From: Leptidea sinapis
Lineage: Eukaryota; Arthropoda; Insecta; Lepidoptera; Pieridae
Direction of reading: 5' to 3'
DNA: 64,000 bases
Assembly (NCBI RefSeq): GCF_905404315.1
Contig: NC_066286.1
Location: 10,981,501 to 11,045,500 of the forward strand
In this document: positions 33,371 to 44,025 of the stretch, piece after piece
How the letters are laid out: each line of letters starts with the position of its first letter
How positions within the stretch are numbered: the stretch's first letter is position 1
Position numbers and translations under genes: made by a program
Notes under the pieces: model-generated
Database searches by the model: none
Told to the model about the DNA's origin: nothing
The model's input: only the letters and a program-made list of their open reading frames with translations

Positions 33371-33744
33371 AAAAACGCTATCATTCGTTTTGAAATGTGT
33401 TACTGCTTGGATAATACCGCCACTTTTAGGGACTGAGAACGTACGTAACATGAGGTAGGGCATGTACTAGTACAGTTAATAAACACATATCCTTCAACAC
33501 CTTCTTCTGCTGCTACAACGCTGTCTCGATGTCTAGTCACCATGCCAGGGTTGTCACAAAGAATAATAATAAACATTTTATAATTTAAAAAGTACAACTG
33601 ATTTGACATGCCTTAATACGAGTACCGTTATGCAATTCAATGAACCGGTAAGACCGAGGACGTCGCGGGTAGGAGGAGAACGCCTCTTTCCAATCCCACT
33701 GTATAAAATTTAATTGTCACACTGTGCTTTAACTCGGAGCATAC
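33371..33744. other. unassigned sequence
   Basis: No feature was recognised. Confidence 0.35.
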
Positions 33745-33860
33745 TTCTCTTCAAACACTCTTCAGAACACTCCCCGTGATAAATGCGGAGAAAACACACA
33801 TTGAAGCGACGTCTGTGCGCAACGCCAGGCGATCGATCTGTTCACAAAGCACTGGATCCA
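33745..33860 (-). mobile_element. short LINE fragment
   Basis: CACTCCCCGTGATAAATGCG and the following GCGACGTCTGTGCGCAACGC correspond to 13,143-13,205 in the minus-strand LINE. Only about 100 bp of it remain. Confidence 0.6.
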
Positions 33861-34549
33861 CAATAATCCGAGCAATGGTATAAAAACACATTTGAATTGC
33901 CCTCACTTACATAATATTGTTCGTATTTTAGACAACAATTCCTTTTTCTTTTGATATAATTGACCGAATCCAACATTTCACAGTAAATAAGTAAAAGCGT
34001 TCGAAGTTTTTAATTAAAACAAAATCTCTGAGAAGCCTCAATAGAGATATCTAGAAAAGTCTAGACAGAAAGTGGCCATTTGAAGCTTTTAATAAAATTA
34101 TGAAACATTGGAAACGACGACAGTAGTGTTCTTTACGCCCTTGGTGGACCTAAGATCTGAATGAAAGGAATTAAGTAACGGCGAAATTTTTCTTCATAAG
34201 TGCGAGAGTTTCAAAGGCATCATCGCCAGGTATTAGTTTCAATAGTATTAAACTGCATATTTAGTAAGAATATAGGAAGTTTTATATGCTATATATCTGG
34301 TAATTACTACGATCTAGTCGCTACATCTATACTTATACAACTGGGCCAAAAGTGAGTCATTAAGTATAATTAATAAGCATGCGGAAAAGTTGTATGACAA
34401 TCGAATTCTAATATTATTACGTTTTTTATTTGTTTTTATTTATTTGGAAACGGAATATTTGAGAGCTTTCGATACTGGCCAAATATAAAATAATCCTTTT
34501 CAACTTAATCTTTATTATAGTTACTGTTAAAAAGACTAAACAGCTTTCA
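33861..34549. other. unassigned sequence
   Basis: AT-rich. Nothing was recognised. Confidence 0.35.
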
Positions 34550-34740
34550 CAAAGAGGATGTTAAATACTACGTCATAAAAGGCAGTCCTGCCTAAATAAA
34601 AATTGAAATTTTTGTTTAGTATGAAACGTGCAGTGATTGATAAAAGATAATAGCCGTCATCTGTCAATCTATCAATCACTGCACGTTTCATACAATCGAG
34701 TGAATCGCTTTTTTCTTAATGAATTTCGTTAGGCTGGCTT
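34550..34740. mobile_element. MITE of the GTGCAGTGATT family, internally deleted
   Basis: Perfect 23-bp inverted arms occupy 34,619-34,641 and 34,671-34,693 (GTATGAAACGTGCAGTGATT and its complement). The loop is 29 bp, against about 160 bp or more in the copies at 14,523 and 50,766. Flanking blocks AAAGAGGATGTTAAATAC and ATCGAGTGAATCGC are shared with 14,523-15,146. Confidence 0.8.
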
Positions 34741-35034
34741 TCCGAGTTCAATTTGTAAAATTAGTCTATATTTGTGAAATTTATATTAGGTATATTCCTA
34801 AAATTAAAATAATTTCTTTTTATTTTCCTCGTAAGTAGAAGTAGTAGTAGTGTTATAGAATATATATAAATTTCCTTGATAGAGTGGCTTGCTTTTTTCA
34901 CAATCAAGATTAGTAGAAGTAAAAATGTAATCATCACGCAAAGAAGGAACTAATTCCTAAAACCTAATCCTCGAATTACTTTAAATATCCTCTTATTAGT
35001 GTGAATAGTATTGGAAAACGAATTGATTTAAAAT
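34741..35034. other. unassigned sequence
   Basis: No feature was recognised. Confidence 0.3.
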
Positions 35035-35400
35035 ATATATAAATCCAGTGTCCCGATGTATGTTCCCAGTGAATGAAAAAACTAATGAACAGATTTTAAT
35101 GTGGATTGTGTTATGGAGTGCAGTTTAGCCCAACTTGAGAGATAGGATAGTATTTATTTCTATCTGAGACCCATAATTATTTTTATTTCCAATTTTTGTT
35201 TTGAATGGATATATTTTCTATGAGAGAACTTATTGGCACAAGGTTTGACAGTTCTGCTGTGAAAACATTACCTTATAACAAACAGGGAGCATATTTTACG
35301 AAACAACTCTTGATGTTATGAAACATTATTGACTAATTCATGAAAAAAAAACAGATTTTTATTTATTATGTACAGAACAACGGCTGTCGGGTCGTGTATA
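35035..35400 (+). mobile_element. Helitron-like element, family HelC, copy 1
   Basis: Contains TATATAAATCCAGTGTCCCG, ATGGAGTGCAGTTTAGCCCA and CGGTTGACAGTTCTGCTGTG-like blocks. It ends ATGTACAGAACAACGGCTGT before a degraded terminus. The right half matches the minus-strand piece at 38,337-38,517. The right terminus resembles that at 40,010-40,045, which retains CTAGT. Confidence 0.65.
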
Positions 35401-35508
35401 GCATTTTGTTTCCATAATTAATTATGTTGTTTTGTAAAATAGAGTTTAGTCGTTTATGTGGTATATCGGACCACGCAAGGGAGTTCATTCACTTTCAACC
35501 AACGTGAA

Positions 35509-35705
35509 ATGATTAAAACGCGTGTAATTGTAACTGTGTGTTTACATTCAATTTTTGCGTAAAATTTACATATTGATTTTTATTTTAGTTAACCCGACGT
35601 TTCAAGACTTCCAAGTCTCGTTTTCAGGGGGACTGCACAGAGAAATGAGAACAGTTACAATTACACGCGTTTTAATCCTTTAAGTGTTTTATTTAAATGT
35701 GTAAC
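35509..35705. repeat. Family B repeat bounded by inverted ends
   Basis: The left end ATTAAAACGCGTGTAATTGT and the right end ACAATTACACGCGTTTTAAT (35,650-35,670) are perfect inverted copies. Between them lies TTAACCCGACGTTTCAAGAC and the CTCGTTTTCAGGGGGACTG block. In the other two copies only one such end occurs next to this core, so this copy is internally shortened or an inverted pair. Confidence 0.75.
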
Positions 35706-35812
35706 ACACGCGTTAAATACAACGTATAAGAAAGTTTCTTATTTCGTTAAACAGATGATGAGGATGATATTTGAGTGGTTTTGTATCACGATTATGGATT
35801 TGACGACAGAAA

Positions 35813-35965
35813 CAGAAAATTTATTGAAGTAGGCGTTACTTTGCGGAAATCCATAATTATTCAAATGTTTATGGCCTTCTTTTTGAGACGTTGACTCGTG
35901 TAGAGGCTAAACACGTGTCGAATTGTTTAAAGACGAGTATTGGCGGAATTAAAACTAAAGAAAAT
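35813..35965. repeat. Family A repeat, rearranged copy 3
   Basis: The left block TTTATTGAAGTAGGCGTTAC keeps plus orientation. The stem-loop block GACTCGTGTAGAGGCTAAAC to TATTGGCGGAAT is inverted relative to the copy at 7,783. Inversion or head-to-head joining within the element is implied. Confidence 0.65.
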
Positions 35966-36054
35966 TAAACATTTCGATGACAGGAATAGATTCAAATAAT
36001 TTCTTAGAACACTGCATGTGATATTCATAGATGAGTTATTACCAGTACCTGAGA

Positions 36055-36170
36055 CTTACTTTGCACAAGATGCCGGCTTTAATTCAGTATCCTTGTGTTT
36101 CACTTTGAAGAACGCCGTAGCTAGTTCAGCTAATGGGCTAATAAGACTTGACATCTTATCACAAAGTTAC
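36055..36170 (-). repeat. R300 repeat, strongly diverged fragment
   Basis: TTTGCACAAGATGCCGGCTT, then CTTTGAAGAACGCCGTAGCT and AATGGGCTAATAAGACTTGA, follow the order of the minus-strand R300 copies with many substitutions. Confidence 0.6.
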
Positions 36171-36202
36171 CTAATATTAAACACGATGAACGTAAACACA
36201 AT

Positions 36203-36342
36203 CCCCCTTATTCACAATAGTCTGCTAACTTAAGGCATTGCTAATTCTCACTCTGTCTTCTTCTATTGACCTAAGTCAGAATGAGAAAAAACACTCCTAA
36301 GCAGCTGTTTTAAGTTAGCGGACCTTATGAATAAGGGGGAAT
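36203..36342. mobile_element. short TIR MITE (CCCCTTATTCA family)
   Basis: Inverted ends are CCCCCTTATTCACAATAG and CTTATGAATAAGGGGG. Pairing extends inward (TGCTAACTTAA with TTTAAGTTAGC, and ATTCTCACTCTG with CAGAATGAGAA). About 140 bp, non-coding. Confidence 0.8.
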
Positions 36343-37084
36343 TTCGCGCTTCACAATCACAACGTCTCCATTAAGTTACATACTCTATGCGTCTAATATA
36401 AAAGCAAGCTTTATTACCATAATTACACAACAGCTTACTCCATCACATAATGGGAACATCGAACCTCTTCAGAGCGTACCACTTTAAAATTAGCCTTTGC
36501 ATTAAGTAAGAGCTTGAGAAAAATGTGAATAGTTTTATAATGCCTTGATATTATGTATACATATAATAAAGATAAAGCTAATAAGAAGTAATAAATAACA
36601 ATAACGATGAATGTATATCCTAAATGTTGATTCAAAAATGACAATGAAAAAATTCTTCTCATTTAAAGCTCGACCTTTTCCGAAGTGGTGGGAAATGTAA
36701 AAAGAAAAGAAAACTTTCAACATTCATAAGTGTCATTTCCTTGACCTTCATGCACAAATTGATTTTGTTTTGATTTGATTAAATATTAAACTACGACATA
36801 TTTTGCAAGCGTATAGGTAAATATATTTAGGTACCTACACTTAATTCTAAATGTACCTACAAACCTTATAATATCTGTTCATTTGGCTTTGAGTAGGTAG
36901 TGTCATTGCTGTGTAAGGCCAAAGAATGATCGGATCCATTGGGATTCGCATGTGGTCGCGGGGTCCACCAATCTTCCAACTGAGACAACCGATCGAGTGA
37001 CGTGTGGTTCGAAAAATCTTGGTATGTCTTGTTTAGAATCCCGCAATTTTACTTCTTATTAATACTTTTTGAGCGCAATACTTG
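36343..37084. other. unassigned sequence with a probable LINE 3' end
   Basis: TTTCCGAAGTGGTGGGAAAT at 36,677 and CATTCATAAGTGTCATTTCC at 36,721 recur near 3,893 and 14,295. Both precede ATTTTGATTTGATT-type tails, suggesting a retroposon 3'-UTR family. The minus-strand ORFs here are AT-driven. Confidence 0.45.
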
Positions 37085-37215
37085 CCTTTGCCAGCGCAAA
37101 ATTGATTCCTTTAAAATTATACTTAATTGATGAATTAAGAACTACCACTGTTCACACTCGGAAACAGAGAGAAGAAACGGCGTAACAAATTCTCCCAGTA
37201 TTCTTTTGTGTGAGA
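37085..37215 (+). repeat. CTTCGGAA repeat family, diverged copy 3
   Basis: Retains ATTGATTCCTTTAAAATTAT (also at 31,049), CTCGGAAACAGAGAGAAGAA and TTCTCCCAGTATTCTTTTGT. Confidence 0.55.
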
Positions 37216-37639
37216 GGGAGTTTCGACAAGTACCTCTACAGTCACTGCAATGTTGAAACATCCAAGCTCAGACAATCCCAAACACAAGACAGACTGCTAG
37301 AAATTTCTACCGATCAATCCTCCCAGTTACCAAAGAATGCCATAAGCAGCACGGAAAACGGATATGACATCTAGGGCAAGGTTGTAGCTCGATTCAGTAA
37401 TAGCTCGGATTGTGCTTAAGAAATTGAACAAATTGGCATATTGAATTCGAGCACGATTGAGCGCCGATTTATCGCTCAACAAAACTGGTCACCAACGTAG
37501 TAACTATGGGGCTGGAGGTTAAATATGTCATTTTACAATCATAAACATATTCTTTGCGAAAAACAGTTGTGAGGCAATATAAAATTTATCGTTGAAGTAA
37601 CATGAACAATTCTGAGACATACGACGAAGATTTTCAACC
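37216..37639. other. unassigned sequence
   Basis: No feature was recognised. Confidence 0.3.
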
Positions 37640-38060
37640 AGTGTGTGTTGCCAGTAATGACTTACGGTATGCAGACGTGATGACGTGTGACCATGGTCAC
37701 TCAGAGGACAATGGAGAGGGCTATGCTCGGAGTTTCCCTGCGAGATCGAATCAGAAATGATGAGATCCGTAGGGGAACTAAAGTTACCAACATAGTCCAA
37801 ATGATTGCGAAGCTGTAGTGGTAGTGGGCAGGGCACATAGTTCGACGGACAGATGGCTGTTGAGGCAGTAAAGTCGTCGAATGGCGACCACATACCGGAA
37901 GACGCAGTGATGGTAGGCCCCCACTAGATAGACCGATGATCTGGTCTAGATTGCCGGAATACGTTAGATGAGGGCAGCGCAGGACCGATCGTTGTGTAAA
38001 TCTTTGGCGGAGGCATTTTCCGTTGAGCAGTGGATGTCTTCCGGCTGATAAAGAACTTAG
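37640..38060 (+). mobile_element. RTE-like LINE 3' fragment, copy 2
   Basis: The plus strand encodes MERAMLGVSLRDRIRNDEIR, RGTKVTNIVQMIAKL, stops, and then WAGHIVRRTDG and SKVVEWRPHTGRRSDGRPPL. It is the sense version of the minus-strand copy at 59,806-60,180 and is heavily mutated. Confidence 0.85.
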
Positions 38061-38336
38061 CTTTTCAATGCTTTTTAAACTGGCCATTTCAACATGGACA
38101 AGAAATTCCTCACGCTCAAAGAATAGAATAGATTTTATCACTTAATGAAATTGAAAATTAGGTTATATTGCCCTATCAGAAATATCAATTTTTTAAATAT
38201 AAAATTACCTATGTTTATTTATTCCTCGCTACAAATACATTCACAGTACCAAAATTTACTTTAAATCTATTCGAAGAATTTTGAATAAGAAGAGTGCCAC
38301 CTAGAAAGACAATTAAAATATATTAATTATATTGAC
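38061..38336. other. unassigned sequence
   Basis: No feature was recognised. Confidence 0.3.
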
Positions 38337-38517
38337 AGACATTGTTCTGTATATAATAAATAAAATAATGTTTTTATATAAATTTGTCAACAATATATCA
38401 TAACATCAAAAATTACTTCGTAAAATATGCACCCTGCTGTCGTAATGAAATTGTTTCACAGCAGAACTGTCAAACAGTGTGTCAATAAATTCTCTCATAG
38501 AAATTATGTATGGACAC
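38337..38517 (-). mobile_element. Helitron-like element, family HelC, partial copy 2
   Basis: The minus-strand right half of the 35,035 element: ATTGTTCTGTATATAATAAA, GCACCCTGCTGTCGTAATGA and CACAGCAGAACTGTCAAACA. Confidence 0.65.
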
Positions 38518-38529
38518 ATCAAAGGAAAA

Positions 38530-38699
38530 ACAAGGAAAAGGGTTTTTATTTAATTTAGCAGCATTTTCCTATTTATTCACCTTTTAAACCTTCTCTGGAC
38601 TTCCACAAATAATTCAAGACAAAAATTAGCCAAATCGTTCCAGCCATTCTCGAGTTTTAGCGAGACTAACAAACAGCAATTCATTTTTATATATATAGA
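38530..38699 (-). mobile_element. Helitron-like element, family HelB, partial copy 2
   Basis: A minus-strand copy of the left half of HelB. Its TC terminus is at 38,698-38,699, preceded by A on that strand. It carries CCAGCCATTCTCGAGTTTTA and CTTCCACAAATAATTCAAGA. It lies just beyond the HelC piece in the same orientation. Confidence 0.75.
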
Positions 38700-39869
38700 T
38701 TATGGGGAGTTTGTCACAATACATCAGTCCACATCCAACTGGTTTTGCTGTTTCTGAGATTAGTATGCACAACTTTGGTGTCTGTCACATAAGTATTATA
38801 TAACAAGTACATGTTTAGATGTAGATGGATATATAGATGGTCTAATTATATAAGTAAAACAACCAAATTTTAGTATTTCAGTTGTATCTTTGGGAAATTC
38901 TAACTTAATTTATTATAAAACTGCTAGCATGGACTTCTTTATGTATGTCATTCACTATGCTACTCCCATCTTAAGTATTTGCCACTTCCTACAAAATTTC
39001 CCAGACTTGATGTGCCTACTATGTGGGTGTATATCCCTATTGTATACTCAGATCTTATGGGACCACTTGACTGTGATATGGGCAAAGAAAATACTGGAGG
39101 TCTAGTTTCAAAATAAGAAATTTCCCCTCAGCATGTTTATGTTTGGTGTTCCACAACCATATCTGATTGCTTTAGAACTGAGAATATGGTGATAAAGGTC
39201 CCTGGTATTGTAGATATTAATAGACATTTGAGCCCTCTAATATAAAAATATGCCAAGCTGGACTGAATAATAACATAAAAAATCATTAATTTACATTATT
39301 AGTTATATTGTGTAGCTTACACTAAAATTAATGTTCATTTAAAGCACAACTTCTATACAAAGGCAAAGTGGAGTTGATCCACAACTCACTCACCAAAAAA
39401 TGCTTCATATCCTTTCTAACACCATCCTCAAAATCTAAGCCTTCTATATGTTAGTAATATATTGTAAGAAGCCATTTTAGTAATGACACAAATATTCTCT
39501 ACACAATTCAAGCCATTTAAATTGTTTTTATGATTTTAAAAGAATTATCAGCAAAGCAAGGGTCGTGAATCAATATTGTTGATTGGTAAGTATTTATATA
39601 AGTCTTTAAGTAATTCTAAAACTACAAGTCTTTTGAAAGCAGTAGTGTCTCTTAAGTTTTTGCCTCTCATTTTAAATATTATTTGTAATAAACACAAAAA
39701 ATATTCATATTTTATACATAGAAGTGAGGGTCATCATTTCAAAAACATAACAAGTTGTTTACAAAAAATATTGTATAAAACTCTACCATACCGGGCCTAC
39801 TGACCATTTTCACACTTGATTATCCTCATTTTAATGATTTTATTATATGTATAATAATACAAGAGATTT
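38700..39869. other. mostly single-copy sequence, no confirmed gene
   Basis: Few repeats are present apart from a GAAGTGAGGG-like fragment at 39,720-39,757. ORFs of 70-75 codons on the plus strand have no recognised domain. It could be the 3'-UTR side of a minus-strand gene starting near 42.4 kb; this is inference only. Confidence 0.3.
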
Positions 39870-40045
39870 CCACGCATATAGTCACTCATCACAATATCTC
39901 TGGAACCATTAGAGCTAAAGACTTGAAATTTTGTAGGAATATTATTTTCACCGAGTAGAGGTCAGCTAAGAACGGATTTTCTAAAATTCCATCCGCAAGA
40001 GTTTTTTTTATTATGAACAGAACAATGTCTGTCAGGTCGGCTAGT
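39870..40045 (+). mobile_element. Helitron-like right end, family HelD
   Basis: Runs from GATTTCCACGCATATAGTCA through TCTGGAACCATTAGAGCTAA to ATGTCTGTCAGGTCGGCTAGT at 40,045, followed by T. It shares its last ~35 bp with HelC but has a different body. Confidence 0.65.
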
Positions 40046-40713
40046 TGGCAATAATTGGTATTTTGAGTGTTAGTTGGATCACACAATCAAACAGAAATAA
40101 TCTCTCGCAATAAATATACATAATATGTACAGCTATCATTAATCAAGAAATTTCATATTTAATGAACTGCAGCATATTTATATTTGCCCGAGCTCTCATT
40201 AAATCAAATATTTTGCCTTCCAGCATATGCCTCCTCTAGATTTCCACTAAAACAAATGGTCTAAAGAACATTATGGTCCCTTTCTGAATGAAAACAAACA
40301 AAAAGATGAGAGGATGAAATGGTAGAAATGGCAGAAAAAAACTGTATTTTCTGACTACTACAGAATCTGTTCTCAGTTCTCTCTACAGTTCTGAATGGAC
40401 ATGTTTACAGTTATGTATGTGTCCATTAAATTTGACCAATATGTATATTAATGGACATTATTTAAAAACTTAAGCATTTCTTTAAAATCTGAATATATCT
40501 CAGCATACATCAAAATCTGAATTGAAGTAAAAAATATGCATTTATTTGACTTTAGAGATGTGGTGATAGAAGCCCTTACTTTGTCCATATTTAAAATATT
40601 TGAGTTACCTTTCGAGGTACCTTGATGCATAACTTAAATCTACTATGATAACTTTCAATTAAAAATAATATCTTACATCCACTATTTTAATTTCCAAAAT
40701 AATTTGATTGAAG
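40046..40713. other. unassigned sequence
   Basis: No feature was recognised. Confidence 0.3.

Positions 40714-40715
<2 letters not shown>

Positions 40716-40760
<45 letters not shown>
40716..40760. repeat. (TA)n microsatellite abutting a Helitron end
   Basis: About 45 bp of pure TA that stops exactly at the Helitron-like terminus at 40,761. Confidence 0.95.
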
Positions 40761-40762
<2 letters not shown>

Positions 40763-41054
40763 TAGCTGATCCAGCAAACATTGCATTGCCGATATTAAAA
40801 TCGCGATACAAAAATAACTGTTGATCGTAGATGGGTGAAAATTCGAAGTTGTATGTATTTTTTAATGCCGACTCATAATCAAACAAATTTAAAAAAAATG
40901 TCAAAAAAATAAAAATGTGGGTGTAACATTTAGGGGGATGAAAAAAAGATGTCGGATTCTCAGACCTACCCAATATGCACTCAAAATTTCATGAGAATCG
41001 GTCAAGCCGTTTCGAAGGAGTTTAACTACAACCACAAGAATTTTATATATTAGA
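40761..41054 (-). mobile_element. Helitron-like element, family HelA, copy 3
   Basis: A minus-strand copy. Its CTAGT terminus is at 40,765-40,761 and its TC start at 41,054-41,053, preceded by A on that strand. The CTCCTTCGAAACGGCTTGAC and ACTTTTGTATCGCGA-type blocks are shared with the other two copies. Confidence 0.85.
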
Positions 41055-42383
41055 TTATTACCATCTACAATTACATTGTGATGAATTCTAACAATCAAGT
41101 TTCTGGTGTATAATAAAACTGCTTGCTTCGTGACAATAATTATTATATTTTAATCCTTCTTTCTAATTCTTTCACAATTACTAACAATAATTGCTTAATG
41201 CTTGCAGCTTAATATTCAGCATCTGACTCCACCAGACCAGACTCTCGATCAGAATGCTCCTACTTTTTAAAAAGAATTTAATATATACCTTTCGTTCTTT
41301 ATAGACTACCAACATAATGGCATTTCAAATCAAAGAACTTACTAATATTGATTAAAACTGGAATCAATCACAATTATCAAAGAGAGTATTATACAATTAA
41401 TATAAATAATAAAAATAAACACATTTGTAAAACAATAATAAGTAATCATAAATTAATTACAATATTATACAAAGAATGTAGATGGTATTTTTTCACCTCA
41501 GTTTGTGAATCTACTCACAGTTTAAGGGTGTTATGATGTCTTCATGACTTAAATTATCAGGACACCAAAGGAGAATTCCAGTGTTGTTCCAGGCTAGAAA
41601 CTAACCATATAAAATAATGCTATACTCAAAAAACCTGCCACTTATAAATTATCCAAATTAAATTCATACAAAATTTCTATTCATAATGTGTCTCTTCAAT
41701 TCCACTCGACATTGGCAAAATAATTTGCGCCCGGCTGGTGCAGCCACACGCCATATCACAAAAATTTAATTGAAATTGTCAGTCTCAATGATCTACTTTA
41801 AAATAAAGTGAATATGATTCATTTGCTTTAATTAAGTATCGGTACCACTTTTCATCAGGAATTGAGGATGAAAACTTATTTGTCCTGATTCTTCCTAAAT
41901 ATGCAAATAATAATGTTCAGGTTCTCGTTAACAAAGTTCAGGTAAATTTCATATTACATGAATTTCAAGAAAACAGAATGATATTCAATTCGAAGAATAT
42001 ATTCAGGAGATTTTAAAATTTGATACACATAATATAATTCTTTTTTGAGACTAATAATATTGTTTCTCAGTCAGGACAATAATAATAGATTCATTGAAAT
42101 TATGTTTGTTTTTGTATTTATAGTTTAATAAGAGTTAAGAACAAACTAATAATTAAACATAAATTAAAATCCAACTGTTTGTTTTGATGATTGAAAAGCA
42201 TATTTTAATCAGTGGGATTAAAATTTTAAGTTAGAAGGACTGTCAAGCAATGTATCAAAGTACCTGAGAGCAGAAGCAAAATACAATTCTGTTCACGACT
42301 AGAATAGAGGATAGAACTTAAGGAGTCACTTCGTGAAAAAACAAACAAAGGTTTTGTGTTTATCGGATCTATTAATTCATTAC
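41055..42383. other. mostly single-copy sequence; weak minus-strand exon-like segments
   Basis: Two minus-strand segments look protein-like. About 41,592-41,518 reads WNNTGILLWCPDNLSHEDII before a GTGAGT donor-like site. About 41,268-41,218 reads EHSDRESGLVESDAEY-stop after a TAG acceptor-like site. They are short and their phases were not reconciled with the possible first exon at 42,413, so no gene model is offered. Confidence 0.2.
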
Positions 42384-42413
42384 CTTGTCTCCAGGGATAT
42401 TTTTGGCCGACAT
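42384..42413 (-). CDS. possible first coding exon of an unidentified minus-strand gene
   Basis: The minus strand reads ATG at 42,413 for MSAKNIPGDK, then a good donor GTAATG at 42,383. The upstream region to about 42,700 is less AT-rich and repeat-poor, as a promoter might be. No downstream exon could be assigned with confidence. Confidence 0.25.
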
Positions 42414-42724
42414 GATGTGCAAAATTTCCTATTTTGTAATCCGACGTCGTCGTAAGGACGATATATCCAAAGAAAGGAGCTCAATGCTGGTGGGGTAGCT
42501 CAGCATACGATACACAACACTTCACTTCATTAATCACTCTGCCATTATCACTGACCCAAAGGTGCATTAGAGCCACAAACACAAATAACCAGCCATAATT
42601 CGGCTTATCAACAGAACATCACATTGATATTCATCGGTACTAGAATTTTTTCATATCAATCACTACACAAACACAGCGACCATCACAACAGAAGCTAACT
42701 TGATTTGATTGAGCTTGACAGAAA

Positions 42725-42751
42725 ATGGCGAGGTTTCAAAATTCAAAGACG
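42725..42751 (+). CDS. possible first coding exon of an unidentified plus-strand gene
   Basis: AAAATGGCG provides a favourable start at 42,725. It is followed by codons for MARFQNSKT and a strong donor, GTAGGT, at 42,752. The site faces away from the possible minus-strand exon 310 bp upstream, suggesting a bidirectional promoter. AAAATGGCG can also be a YY1-like promoter motif, and no second exon was found. Confidence 0.2.
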
Positions 42752-43420
42752 GTAGGTGAAGGGGGCGTACGTCAAGTTACCCCTCCCGCTCTTGTGTATT
42801 ACATTATCCCCAAATTGATTTAACGATTATCAGCTAGATGGCAGGACTACTGAAAGCTGACAAAATTTAGACGTTTATTCAGCAAAAAATAGATGTCGTG
42901 TTTTGACGTATATGCTGTTACAGGTACAGGGTTATTGATAATTCCACCTATTTCCGTTAGGAGGTGTTACGGGTGATGGTGATGTGACTATTTTGCGATA
43001 ATTTTAACGCCGATATTACGCAATACCTATTACCTATGCAAAAGTGAACCATTTTTGTATTATCATTTTTTTATCTTTTTTCCTGAGCTTTTTCAAAATA
43101 AATCAAAAATGCAACATCAAAAATTTAACAACTTAAAGTATATCTCATTTTTTCTTCTAATTTGTAAAAACAATTAAACACTGGTTTATTACCAATATTA
43201 AAAACCAACAATTATCGGTTTTATATCATCATCGGTTTAAAAATGCGAGACGAAACAGATATTATTTTAATATTTTTTGAATTTTTTTTCAAATAACGTA
43301 TATGACTGAAAACGAAAAAGCAAACGTTATGAAACTGCGCTTACAGATTATTTTTAAACCTATCCGTTTTCTTAGCGTTCTTACAATGTATAACTAGTTC
43401 TATGAAATATTAAAAAATAC
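42752..43420. other. unassigned sequence
   Basis: No gene or repeat was recognised. Confidence 0.3.
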
Positions 43421-43423
43421 ATT

Positions 43424-43765
43424 TTACAACGAGTGCACAAAACGAACCATTTCTATCCGATAGTAATGTCGAGGAGAAAATGGTTTTGTGGACGAGTTAT
43501 AAACACTGCTTTTCATTTCGATTGCGAGGAAATAAAACAGTAGAATAACATGGACATTCTTAACAATATTAGCAAATTTGATGAAATTAATAAACGCACG
43601 AAAATACATAATCTGTTTCCCGCTGCTTTTTCTCTTGATACTTGATTTGATTATAATCTTACGACATTGATATTAGGCTTGGGCTCCAAACCTATACAGC
43701 CTACTATTAATTTAAATATTTTATATATTTTATTGTCATGAAAGACAATTCTTGATTTAATTTCA
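43424..43765. repeat. diverged direct duplication, unit 1
   Basis: Blocks ACGAGTGCACAAAACGA, GGTTTTGTGGACGAGTTATA, TTAGCAAATTTGATGA, TTTCCCGCTGCTTTTT and TACGACATTGATATTAGGCT occur in the same order in 44,026-44,470. The two units are about 600 bp apart. Confidence 0.8.
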
Positions 43766-44025
43766 TCAGTGTTAGCAGTAGAAATCCTAATTGATGGTTC
43801 TGCTCGTAGGCAAATGTTCATACCACTAAGGTGAAAAAATGTTTTCATGTTCCTTTGAATAAGTTCCTAGTTGTTATGCACTGCTTAAACAAAAATAGCC
43901 TTTCAACAGACAAACTATCTTAATTTTTGCTGTGTGGCCAATGACGTTATATACATAGGTCATTGTGGGTGGCTAACAAATTCCGAATAATAAAAAGTAC
44001 TCTTTGGTGACTAGTAGTAGATTTT

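Noticed and set aside
33120..33458. 112-codon ORF that resembles ORFs at 1,037 and 48,313
   Set aside because: The similarity is that of the R300 repeat DNA. Copies have frameshifts at random places, so coding is not conserved.
41518..41800. A complete minus-strand gene joining the 42.4-kb exon with exon-like segments near 41.75, 41.55 and 41.24 kb
   Set aside because: Candidate segments read as protein in more than one frame and the splice phases could not be made to agree, so a model would be guesswork.
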